The notes beneath the pieces were generated by a model. It was not told the DNA's origin, did no database searches, and worked only from the letters and a program-made list of their open reading frames with translations. From a virus, in IMG/VR virus record IMGVR_UViG_3300025402_000068, positions 1 to 23,439 of that record: a stretch of 23,439 nucleotides of DNA. One strand, written 5' to 3'. Position 1 is the stretch's first letter; each line of letters starts with the position of its first letter. Positions 7,452 to 13,550 of the stretch are shown one piece after another. The position numbers and the translations under genes are program-made.

Positions 7452-7970
7452 ATGTCAATTACAACTTCAGGCACAATCATAACTTTTAGTGATGGGTCAA
7501 CTTTAGCTTCAAACCCAGTTCCATCAGGTTCTGTATTTGTGCTTTATCAAGCATCTGCTCCTACTGGCTGGACACAGGTTACTTCGCTTAATGATTATGC
7601 TTTAAGAATAGTATCTGGAACTGGCGGCACAACTGGCGGCTCAACTGCATTTAGTTCAGTATTTACCAATCAGACTCCTAGCATTTCTGTCAATGTGTCT
7701 GGGCTTTCTGCTGGAGCAACAACATTGTCTACTGGACAGATACCAAGCCATAACCATGCAACTATTTATAGCACATATAATTGTGGTTGTAACCCTACTA
7801 ATCCATACGCACCTTATGATAAAGCTCTTAGTAATTACTCATTCAATAGCAACAACACTGGTGGTGGTGGGTCGCACTCTCACTCAATTTCTGGATCAGC
7901 ATCAGGATCATCTTCAGCTATTACGCTTAACGTACAATACGCAAATCACATTCTTTGCAGTAAAAACTAA
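7452..7970 (+). CDS. Fiber tip / tail-collar-type protein with HxH motifs
   Basis: 172 residues with TAGGAG upstream. Residues 23-55 (VPSGSVFVLYQASAPTGWTQ, then YALRIVSGTGG) are typical of collar-type fiber tip domains. Residues 84-103 (GLSAGATTLSTGQIPSHNH) and 137-146 (GGGGSHSHS) hold two His-x-His motifs (H100/H102, H142/H144), and the end (VQYANHILCSKN) is the usual closing strand. In T4-like fiber tips, paired HxH motifs bind iron ions along the trimer axis; a similar metal-threaded needle is inferred here. Residues 104-133 between the His motifs (YNCGCNPTNPYAPYDK) are the most unusual part and probably the receptor-facing loop. Confidence 0.75.
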   Translation: MSITTSGTIITFSDGSTLASNPVPSGSVFVLYQASAPTGWTQVTSLNDYALRIVSGTGGTTGGSTAFSSVFTNQTPSISVNVSGLSAGATTLSTGQIPSHNHATIYSTYNCGCNPTNPYAPYDKALSNYSFNSNNTGGGGSHSHSISGSASGSSSAITLNVQYANHILCSKN

Positions 7971-7982
7971 CTAGAGGATAAA

Positions 7983-8303
7983 GTGAAACTCGAATCTAAA
8001 TCAAATTGCCCGTTAAATAATTTTGAACCTTGCAAACTATGGGAATGCTCATGGTTTATTGAAATAAAAGGAAAACATCCGCAAACTGGAACAGATGTAA
8101 ATGAATGGGGTTGTGCGGTAGCTTGGTTACCAGTAATGATGATCGATAATGCAAGACAACAACATTCTACCGCAGCGGCAGTTGAAAGTTTTAGAAATGA
8201 AATGGTTAAAGCAAACGAAGCATCACAAAAATTATTAATAGAAACAACCAAAGCCGCACAAATTATTGAAAATGAACTTAAACAAATTGAGGTAAAACCA
8301 TGA
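7983..8303 (+). CDS. Four-Cys small phage protein with helical C-terminus
   Basis: 106 residues from a GTG start with AGAGGA about 5 bases upstream; no ATG is better placed. Residues 9-44 contain four Cys (C9, C17, C22, C44) in CPLNNFEPCKLWECSWFIEI and VNEWGCAVAWLP, a pattern I have seen in phage proteins of unknown function. Four Cys could bind zinc or form disulfides; neither can be shown here. Residues 58-103 are charged and helical (AAAVESFRNEMVKANEASQ), possibly a coiled coil. Overlaps the next gene by ATGA. It lies between the fiber tip and lysis genes, so a structural or host-takeover role is equally possible. Confidence 0.6.
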   Translation: MKLESKSNCPLNNFEPCKLWECSWFIEIKGKHPQTGTDVNEWGCAVAWLPVMMIDNARQQHSTAAAVESFRNEMVKANEASQKLLIETTKAAQIIENELKQIEVKP

Positions 8304-8623
8304 GTAATGTAACAATTATTGTTGAAGATGGCGCTGTATATTTAGATGGATTTGCGCTTGCTGGATTAAATTTATCCATTTGCGGTATACCTGCAAATGT
8401 CCATGCTTTACAGTGGAAAACTAATCTTGGTTGGATTGAGTTTAAAGATAATACAGATTTTACTAAACCAGCAAACGAAGTGATTAATGCTTTACCAGAT
8501 TGGGCAAATAATTGTGTAAATGCTTTTAATGCACAAGTAGCAGCAAATCAAGCAGCTGCTGCTGAAGCTGCAGCAAAAGCGTCTATTACCCAGCCTAAGT
8601 CTACTGGTACACAAACATTATGA
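8300..8623 (+). CDS. Small phage protein of fiber-accessory type, function unknown
   Basis: 107 residues, linked by ATGA overlaps to both neighbours. Residues 12-48 (AVYLDGFALAGLNL, CGIPANVHALQWKTNLGWIEF) and 60-72 (EVINALPDWANNC) follow a pattern common in small proteins near phage fiber genes. The C-terminus is an Ala-rich helix (AAAAEAAAKAS). No catalytic motif or membrane segment is visible. A role in fiber assembly or attachment is only a guess from neighbours. Confidence 0.55.
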   Translation: MSNVTIIVEDGAVYLDGFALAGLNLSICGIPANVHALQWKTNLGWIEFKDNTDFTKPANEVINALPDWANNCVNAFNAQVAANQAAAAEAAAKASITQPKSTGTQTL

Positions 8624-8925
8624 ACCAAGTAATTCCAAAAAGTAGTGTAATTGCTGTACCACCAGCGCATAGTCTTACTTATGATGGGTCTACTTTAAAC
8701 ATATTTCATGCAAACAAAGGCGAAGGTTTACCGGCTCATAACCATCTTTATGCTCACGCTACTATGTGTATGGCAGGTTCTTGCATGGTTCGCAAAGATG
8801 GTAAAGAGCTTGTAATGACTAAAGATACACAACCTATTAATTTAGTTGCTATTGAGTGGCATGAAATTGAAGCGCTAGAAGATGGGACAGTATTTGCCAA
8901 TATGTTTGCTGAAGGTAAGTATTAA
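8620..8925 (+). CDS. Single-domain cupin protein
   Basis: 101 residues. Residues 33-54 (KGEGLPAHNHLYAHATMCMAGS) form cupin motif 1 with H40, H42 and a third His (H46) where Glu is usual. H81 in residues 78-94 supplies the motif-2 His. Four metal-binding His in a small beta-barrel fit a metal-binding cupin. The ligand or reaction is unknown; phage cupins are often fiber-linked or of unknown role. ATGA overlap with the preceding gene and immediate junction with the following GTG gene place it in the same transcript as lysis genes. Confidence 0.7.
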   Translation: MNQVIPKSSVIAVPPAHSLTYDGSTLNIFHANKGEGLPAHNHLYAHATMCMAGSCMVRKDGKELVMTKDTQPINLVAIEWHEIEALEDGTVFANMFAEGKY

Positions 8926-9153
8926 GTGAATGAAATATTTAAACAACTTCTTACTGGCAAAGATAACCAAACGCATGATCTAGGTCGTTGGACTTGGTTT
9001 ATTGGGTTTATTGCCGTTATTGCTATTGCTATTTATGAAGTAATGGAAGCTAAGTCTATTAGCCTTACCGAACTTGCTTCGGCATTAGGTATTGTTTCCG
9101 GTGCTGGTGGAGCTAGTGTAATGATGAAACAAAACTCTGAACCGGAGGCGTAA
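8926..9153 (+). CDS. Small membrane protein, holin-like candidate
   Basis: 75 residues from GTG directly after the preceding TAA; the ATG four bases on is out of frame, so GTG is the start, with GAAGG upstream. The N-terminus is polar (LLTGKDNQTHDLGRW), one clear TM segment covers residues 23-41 (WFIGFIAVIAIAIYEV), and a weaker Gly/Ala-rich hydrophobic helix spans 47-66. It opens the lysis block, so a holin or holin-regulator role is plausible, but the other candidate (9566) looks better. Confidence 0.6.
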   Translation: MNEIFKQLLTGKDNQTHDLGRWTWFIGFIAVIAIAIYEVMEAKSISLTELASALGIVSGAGGASVMMKQNSEPEA

Positions 9154-9569
9154 TGTTTCCATTACCGATAATAACTTATGTCAAAGCTGGTCTACTTATT
9201 TTACTTGTATGTGGTGTGTTTTTCGCTGGCTGGCATACTAGGGATCGTGATTTTACTATTTACAAAGATCAGGTCCTTATTGCAGCAGAGAAACAACAAG
9301 CAGAAAATGAGTCGATCAAGAAACAACAAGAATTAGTTAATAAAGGAATCCAAGATGAATATGATGCGAAGCTTGCTCTTTTGCGCCAGTATTATGCTAA
9401 CGGGGTGCGGAACAACAATGGTTCCGGTGCAGTGTCCGGCATTTCCTCAACCACCAAGCTCTCTGATGCAATCGCCGCCTACAATCAACTTGCTTCAGAT
9501 TGCGCAGCCACAACCCTCCAAGTAGTTACGCTCCAGCAGTGGGTTAATGAGCAGTTGAATGTCAAATGA
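9153..9569 (+). CDS. Rz-like inner-membrane spanin (i-spanin)
   Basis: 138 residues. The ATG overlaps the previous stop (TAATG) and GGAGG lies just upstream. Residues 8-27 (TYVKAGLLILLVCGVFFAGW) are the N-terminal TM anchor. Residues 35-80 are charged and coiled-coil-like (KQQAENESIKKQQELVNKG). The C-terminus (ASDCAATTLQVVTLQQWVNE) matches the end of many Rz-like proteins. By family knowledge it spans the periplasm and, with its lipoprotein partner, fuses inner and outer membranes in the last step of lysis. The partner is fully nested in the +1 frame at 9355-9525, which strongly supports this assignment. Confidence 0.85.
   Translation: MFPLPIITYVKAGLLILLVCGVFFAGWHTRDRDFTIYKDQVLIAAEKQQAENESIKKQQELVNKGIQDEYDAKLALLRQYYANGVRNNNGSGAVSGISSTTKLSDAIAAYNQLASDCAATTLQVVTLQQWVNEQLNVK
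9343..9348 (+). promoter_or_regulatory. Shine-Dalgarno of the nested o-spanin
   Basis: AAGGAA with GGA ending about 7 bases before the ATG at 9355. It lies inside the i-spanin gene and supports the first of three nearby in-frame ATGs (9355, 9361, 9364). Confidence 0.65.
9355..9525 (+). CDS. Rz1-like outer-membrane lipoprotein spanin (o-spanin), nested in the i-spanin gene
   Basis: 56 residues in the +1 frame, entirely inside the i-spanin gene, as in lambda Rz/Rz1. The N-terminus MNMMRSLLFCASIM is a short signal peptide ending in a lipobox LTGC with the acylated Cys at residue 18. After processing, a Pro-rich tail of 39 residues follows (VPVQCPAFPQPPSSL, then SPPTIN), typical of o-spanins. 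A well-spaced ribosome site precedes it. By family knowledge it is anchored in the outer membrane and binds the i-spanin C-terminus. The combination of nesting, lipobox, Pro-rich tail and lysis context makes this a confident call despite the short length. Confidence 0.88.
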   Translation: MNMMRSLLFCASIMLTGCGTTMVPVQCPAFPQPPSSLMQSPPTINLLQIAQPQPSK

Positions 9570-9781
9570 GTAAAGAGCAGTTAGCCGCTTGGGTGACTTT
9601 GGTTGCCACTTTTACTTTATGTGTAACGGTAGTAGCTATGGTAAGCGTATTTATGATGGGTTTTTTTGACCCTCAAGTAGACAACAACAAGTTATTTGAA
9701 ATAGTCGGACCAGCTTTCCAAACTATTGTAGGTGGCTTTATTGGATTAATTACAGGTATTAAAATAGGTTCAGACGAATGA
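9566..9781 (+). CDS. Two-TM small membrane protein, likely holin
   Basis: 71 residues, overlapping the i-spanin stop by ATGA and the endolysin start by ATGA (9778). Two hydrophobic segments, residues about 9-33 (WVTLVATFTLCVTVVAMVSVF) and 45-66 (IVGPAFQTIVGGFIGLITGI), are joined by a short acidic loop (FDPQVDNNK), with a polar C-terminus. Length and topology fit small holins, which puncture the inner membrane to release endolysin. The tight coupling to the endolysin gene supports this. No holin family is recognised with certainty. Confidence 0.65.
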   Translation: MSKEQLAAWVTLVATFTLCVTVVAMVSVFMMGFFDPQVDNNKLFEIVGPAFQTIVGGFIGLITGIKIGSDE

Positions 9782-10368
9782 AACCAGAACAACTAACACA
9801 GCTTGGTATTGACGCAGCAACATGGTATACCCCACTAATAGATATGTTTGCTCGGTATAATATTAATACTACGCAGCGCCAAGCATTTTTTATAGGACAG
9901 TGCCAACATGAGTCAAACAATTTCAGAACTTTGGAAGAGAACCTTCATTACTCTGCCGATGGACTTATGCGTACATGGCCCTCAAGATTTCCTAGTCCAG
10001 ATGTGGCTCAACAATTTGCAAATAATCCAGAAAAAATTGCAAACAAAGTATATGCAGGACGCATGGGAAATACAGAAGAAGGTGATGGCTGGAAATATCA
10101 TGGACGTGGTGTTATTCAATTAACTGGGCGAGAAAACTATGAGCGTTGTGGAACGGCAATTAGCGCTGACCTTATTAATCAACCACAGCTTTTGGTTGAG
10201 CCTCATTATGCTGTTTTGTCTGCCGGTTGGTTCTGGAATAAACTTGGCCTCAACGATTTGGCGGACGCTCAAGAATACGGTCAGATGACTAGACGCATTA
10301 ATGGTGGTACATTAGGGTTGGATGACAGAATTGCTAAAATAACTAAAGCAAAACAAGTACTAGGGTAA
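9778..10368 (+). CDS. Endolysin, GH19 (chitinase-like) muramidase/glycosidase type
   Basis: 196 residues, a full-length single catalytic domain. The GH19 pattern is visible: residues 36-60 include the Q43-H44-E45-S and EENLHYSA motifs, with E45 the likely catalytic acid and E53/E54 candidate second Glu; 91-118 hold YAGRMGN, then the GRGVIQLTG stretch (109-117), the family hallmark; 171-177 hold RRINGG. It has no signal peptide, so it depends on a holin for release. GH19 phage enzymes cut peptidoglycan glycan strands. The ATGA link to the holin candidate completes the cassette. Confidence 0.9.
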   Translation: MKPEQLTQLGIDAATWYTPLIDMFARYNINTTQRQAFFIGQCQHESNNFRTLEENLHYSADGLMRTWPSRFPSPDVAQQFANNPEKIANKVYAGRMGNTEEGDGWKYHGRGVIQLTGRENYERCGTAISADLINQPQLLVEPHYAVLSAGWFWNKLGLNDLADAQEYGQMTRRINGGTLGLDDRIAKITKAKQVLG

Positions 10369-10373
10369 ACCCT
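10362..10373 (+). repeat. Small inverted repeat at the nozzle gene start
   Basis: AGGGT-AA-ACCCT spans the endolysin stop and the only visible purine-rich ribosome site of the next gene. As RNA it could form a 4-bp stem with a TAAA loop, slightly hiding the start. Such a short repeat can arise by chance. Confidence 0.3.
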
Positions 10374-10374
10374 T

Positions 10375-12864
10375 ATGCCATTACAAAAACTACAATTTAG
10401 ACCCGGTTTAAACCGTGAAGGTACTATCTACTCTAATGAGGGCGGCTGGTATGACGGGGATAAAATTCGGTTTCGTTCTGGACTACCAGAAAAAATAGGT
10501 GGTTGGGTTCAAGTATCTGCAAATCAATTTCAAGGTGTTTGCCGGTCTATTTGGAACTGGCTTGATGGTGATTCTGGTGTAGGTAATCAATATATTGGTG
10601 TAGGCACAAGCTCTAAATACTACATTTATTCTGGCGGTGTATATAACGACATTACACCTATCTATAAAACTGAAACCCTTTCAGGACCTTTTACAACTGC
10701 ATCGGGTTCATCTATTGTTACAGTAACTGATAATGCATATAGCCCAGCAGCGGGAGACTATGTAAACTTTTCTGGCGGCACTGCAATCGGAGGGGTATTA
10801 GTTTCTGGCGATTATATGGTTGCTTCGGTATTATCAGGTACCCAATACACAATTATTGTTGGTCAAACCGCTTCTGCAACGGTTACAGGCGGTGGTACTG
10901 TTACGGCCCAATATGAATATCCGTCAGGTAATACTGTTTACTCTGTAGGTACTGGATGGGGCGCAGGGCCTTGGGGCGGAATTACTCCAGCGATTGCTAC
11001 TTTATTACCCAATAACCCATTTCAAATTAATGCAGGTAGCAACATAGTTACGGTAACTCAACCTAATCACGGATTTACTGCAGCGGGGCAATATGTAGCT
11101 TTTACTAATGCTTTAACCTTATCCACTACACCAACTACTTATTCTTTTACATCTGGTACTTACGGGTTTAGATCTGGTACTTATGATCTTTCTGGCGCTA
11201 CCTATGATACCTTGGGTTCTAACTATTTAAACGGAACATTCACGATTGCTAGCATAACAAATGCAAGTGCTTATACGATTGTGATTCAAAAAACTGTGCT
11301 TGCCAATATGGTGGGTGGCGGTGCCGGTGTTATTGAGTATGGACAATCTGGTTCACAAGGGTGGGGTCAAGCATATTCATCGGGTATTGGTTCTCAGTTA
11401 CGCCTTTGGTCTAATGATAATTTTGGAGCCGACTTAGTTATTGCACCTCGTGGCGGACCAGTATTTTATTGGCAAGATGTTAATGGGGTATCTACCCGCT
11501 CTATATATTTAAGTAGTTTAGCTAATACTACAACTGCGGTAAGCGATGCTTCTACTTTTACGGCTAGCGCCACGTCTATTACTGTAACGTCTGCCAACGC
11601 TCCGTATATTTATCCTTACATGTATATTACGGGTAACAATATTTCTGCCGGCACTCAAGTTGCTTCTACGTATATAACGGGCGCTACAACGGTACCTATT
11701 ACGTCCCCCACTACTGGAACTAGCTCGTCCATATATAACTTCTCTTATGCAGGCGCATTTGTCCCTACGCAGACATACCAAGTTATTTCATCAGAGGTAC
11801 AAGAGTTTTTAATTTGTTTTGGCGCTAACCAATATAGTCCTAATAACGCTAATACGGCATTTAACCCGTTAACTGTGCGTTGGTCTGACCAAGCTAATCA
11901 ATACCAATGGATTCCAATTATTACCAATCAGTCAGGTGAATACACTTTAACTAACGGCTCATACATTATGGGCGCACGGGCAACCCGCCAAGAGATTTTA
12001 GTTTGGACTGATTCAGCTATTTATTCTATGCAGTATATTGGCGCTCCTTATGTTTGGGGCTTTCAGATTTTGATGGACAACATATCTATCATGTCACCTA
12101 ACTGCATGATTACAGTAAACAATATTACTTACTGGATGGGACGAGACCGTTTCTATATGTATGACGGTACAGTTAAAACCTTACCATGCGCGTTAAAACA
12201 ATACATATTTGAAGACTTAAACCAAAATCAATCCTACCAAGTATTTGCTGGCGCTAATGAAGGTTTTAATGAAGTATGGTGGTTCTATTGCAGCAACTCA
12301 AGCCAAGACACTAAAGTAGATAAGTATGTGGTTTATAACTATTTAGATCAATGCTGGTACTACGGTAGCATGGCAAGAACTGCTTGGTATCAAACTGGAA
12401 CTCAGCCTTACCCTATTGCAGCGGATTACAACGGCAGATTGCTATACCATGAGAATGGTAATGATGATAATTCAGTACAGGGCGTAACCACACCTATAAA
12501 TGCTTATATTCAGTCTTCAGACTTTGACATTGGCGATGGTAATAACTTTGGCTTTGTATGGCGGATGTTACCTGACGTAAACTTTAATAGCTCAACAACT
12601 AATCAGCCGTCGGTCACTATCCAGCTTCAACCTCGATTAAATTCGGGTACGGCTTACAATACAACTGCGGATAATCCCACAGCGCAAAGCACCCAGAATT
12701 TCTCTACTAATGTGCCAGCTTATACGGTTAACCAGTTTACTGGACAGGTCTATACCCGTGTTCGGGGTCGCCAAATGGCATTTAGATTGCAGTCTACTGG
12801 TACTGGGGTAGCTTGGCAGCTGGGCGCTCCACGTATTGATATTCGTATGGATGGTCGTAGATAA
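10375..12864 (+). CDS. Tail nozzle / DNA-stabilisation-like protein (P22 gp10 type)
   Basis: 829 residues, beginning MPLQKLQFRPGLNREGT, then NEGGWYDGDKIRFRSGLPEKIGGW and NQYIGVGTSSKYYIYSGG, then DITP. This N-terminus and the later YSMQYIGAPYVWGFQIL, MITVNNITYWMGRDRFYMYDG and WWFYCSNSS blades are typical of phage proteins of the P22 gp10-like, beta-propeller nozzle type that close the tail and hold packaged DNA. The regular core is interrupted by at least three Gly/Ser/Thr-rich inserts: residues 104-182, 215-322 and about 388-462. Inserts one and two share a module. The stop overlaps the next ATG (TAATG). The family is assigned by recalled motifs, so tail rather than nozzle is possible. Confidence 0.65.
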   Translation: MPLQKLQFRPGLNREGTIYSNEGGWYDGDKIRFRSGLPEKIGGWVQVSANQFQGVCRSIWNWLDGDSGVGNQYIGVGTSSKYYIYSGGVYNDITPIYKTETLSGPFTTASGSSIVTVTDNAYSPAAGDYVNFSGGTAIGGVLVSGDYMVASVLSGTQYTIIVGQTASATVTGGGTVTAQYEYPSGNTVYSVGTGWGAGPWGGITPAIATLLPNNPFQINAGSNIVTVTQPNHGFTAAGQYVAFTNALTLSTTPTTYSFTSGTYGFRSGTYDLSGATYDTLGSNYLNGTFTIASITNASAYTIVIQKTVLANMVGGGAGVIEYGQSGSQGWGQAYSSGIGSQLRLWSNDNFGADLVIAPRGGPVFYWQDVNGVSTRSIYLSSLANTTTAVSDASTFTASATSITVTSANAPYIYPYMYITGNNISAGTQVASTYITGATTVPITSPTTGTSSSIYNFSYAGAFVPTQTYQVISSEVQEFLICFGANQYSPNNANTAFNPLTVRWSDQANQYQWIPIITNQSGEYTLTNGSYIMGARATRQEILVWTDSAIYSMQYIGAPYVWGFQILMDNISIMSPNCMITVNNITYWMGRDRFYMYDGTVKTLPCALKQYIFEDLNQNQSYQVFAGANEGFNEVWWFYCSNSSQDTKVDKYVVYNYLDQCWYYGSMARTAWYQTGTQPYPIAADYNGRLLYHENGNDDNSVQGVTTPINAYIQSSDFDIGDGNNFGFVWRMLPDVNFNSSTTNQPSVTIQLQPRLNSGTAYNTTADNPTAQSTQNFSTNVPAYTVNQFTGQVYTRVRGRQMAFRLQSTGTGVAWQLGAPRIDIRMDGRR
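10705..10920 (+). repeat. Insert module A in the nozzle-like gene
   Basis: Encodes residues 111-182: GSSIVTVTDNAYSPAAGDYVNF, then SGDYMVASVLSGTQYTI and VTGGGTVTAQYEY. The same plan recurs in module B, so it is an internally duplicated accessory domain. Confidence 0.6.
11035..11340 (+). repeat. Insert module B in the nozzle-like gene, with a further Gly-Thr-Tyr insert
   Basis: Encodes residues 221-322: GSNIVTVTQPNHGFTAAGQYVAF, then LNGTFTIASITNASAYTI and VGGGAGVIEYG, parallel to module A. Residues 253-284 interrupt it with a short SGTYGF, SGTYDL, SGATYD repeat at 11131-11226. Confidence 0.6.
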
Positions 12865-13160
12865 TGGCTATTAAATTCTACAATGGTACTGCGTTAAATC
12901 CAGCACCGCCAAACTTGCCCGTTTCAGCGCCAGAAAACTATACCCCGCAGTTTGAGAACCAAATCCTTAATGTGCTACGGCTGTACTTTAACCAGCTAAA
13001 TAACTTTTCCCAAGCTACAGCAATACCTGATAATGGTACAACGGTTAATAGACCAACGGCAAACCAACAAATTGGGCAGTTTTACTTCGATACTACCCTT
13101 GGCTATCCTATTTGGTGGAATGGTAAAAAATGGGTAAACTATAACGGAACTGCAGTATGA
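12864..13160 (+). CDS. Small virion structural protein following the nozzle gene
   Basis: 98 residues starting within the nozzle stop (TAATG). Residues 22-50 (APENYTPQFENQILNVLRLYFNQLNNFSQA) are amphipathic helical, and 60-97 (TVNRPTANQQIGQFYFDTTLGYPIWWNGKKWV) form a short beta domain that I recognise from many phage structural or fiber-associated proteins. Precise role unknown; coupling to the nozzle gene suggests a tail partner. ATGA overlap with the following cupin gene. Confidence 0.6.
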   Translation: MAIKFYNGTALNPAPPNLPVSAPENYTPQFENQILNVLRLYFNQLNNFSQATAIPDNGTTVNRPTANQQIGQFYFDTTLGYPIWWNGKKWVNYNGTAV

Positions 13161-13549
13161 GTGTACTAACTCACCCATCTTTTAGTAAAATTGAAGCCAT
13201 GATGCCAGAACTTCGTGCTATGCCACAGGCGCAGTGCGTTGAGAAACATTATTTTGGGCCGGGTTTATATGTAAAAGAAGTAACTATGCCAGCGGGTTCT
13301 GTAATTGTAGGTAAACCCCATAAGGTAGAACATTTATGCGTCATGCTTCAAGGCAAAATGAAACTGCTTAAGGATGATGGAGAAGTAATTGAAGTATCTG
13401 CCCCAGCTACGTTTGTAGGAAAGCCGGGTAGAAAAGTAGCGTACATAATTGAAACAGTGGTATTTCAAAACATTTTTGCAACCGATGAGACTGATGTGGA
13501 AAAACTAGAACTGATGTTTATCGAGACTCCAGCATTGGAAGGAAACTAA
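13157..13549 (+). CDS. Second cupin-type protein, with a reduced metal site
   Basis: 130 residues. Residues 32-72 (YFGPGLYVKEVTMPAGSVIVG, KPHKVEHLCVMLQGKMKLL) match a cupin barrel with H55, E58 and H59 as likely ligands. The second half has SAPATFVGKPGRKVAYIIETV, then IFATDETDVEKLE. In related phage cupins the stretch before ETDxEKLE usually has a His; here it is IIET, so the site may bind metal weakly or not at all. This is unlike the first cupin (8620), which keeps all its His. Role unknown; possibly structural. Confidence 0.65.
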   Translation: MSVLTHPSFSKIEAMMPELRAMPQAQCVEKHYFGPGLYVKEVTMPAGSVIVGKPHKVEHLCVMLQGKMKLLKDDGEVIEVSAPATFVGKPGRKVAYIIETVVFQNIFATDETDVEKLELMFIETPALEGN

Positions 13550-13550
13550 T

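Noticed and set aside
3934-7970. A diversity-generating retroelement acting on the fiber genes
   Set aside because: No reverse transcriptase and no template/variable repeat pair are visible in this window; the fiber ends are not of C-type-lectin variable-region type. An element outside the window cannot be excluded.
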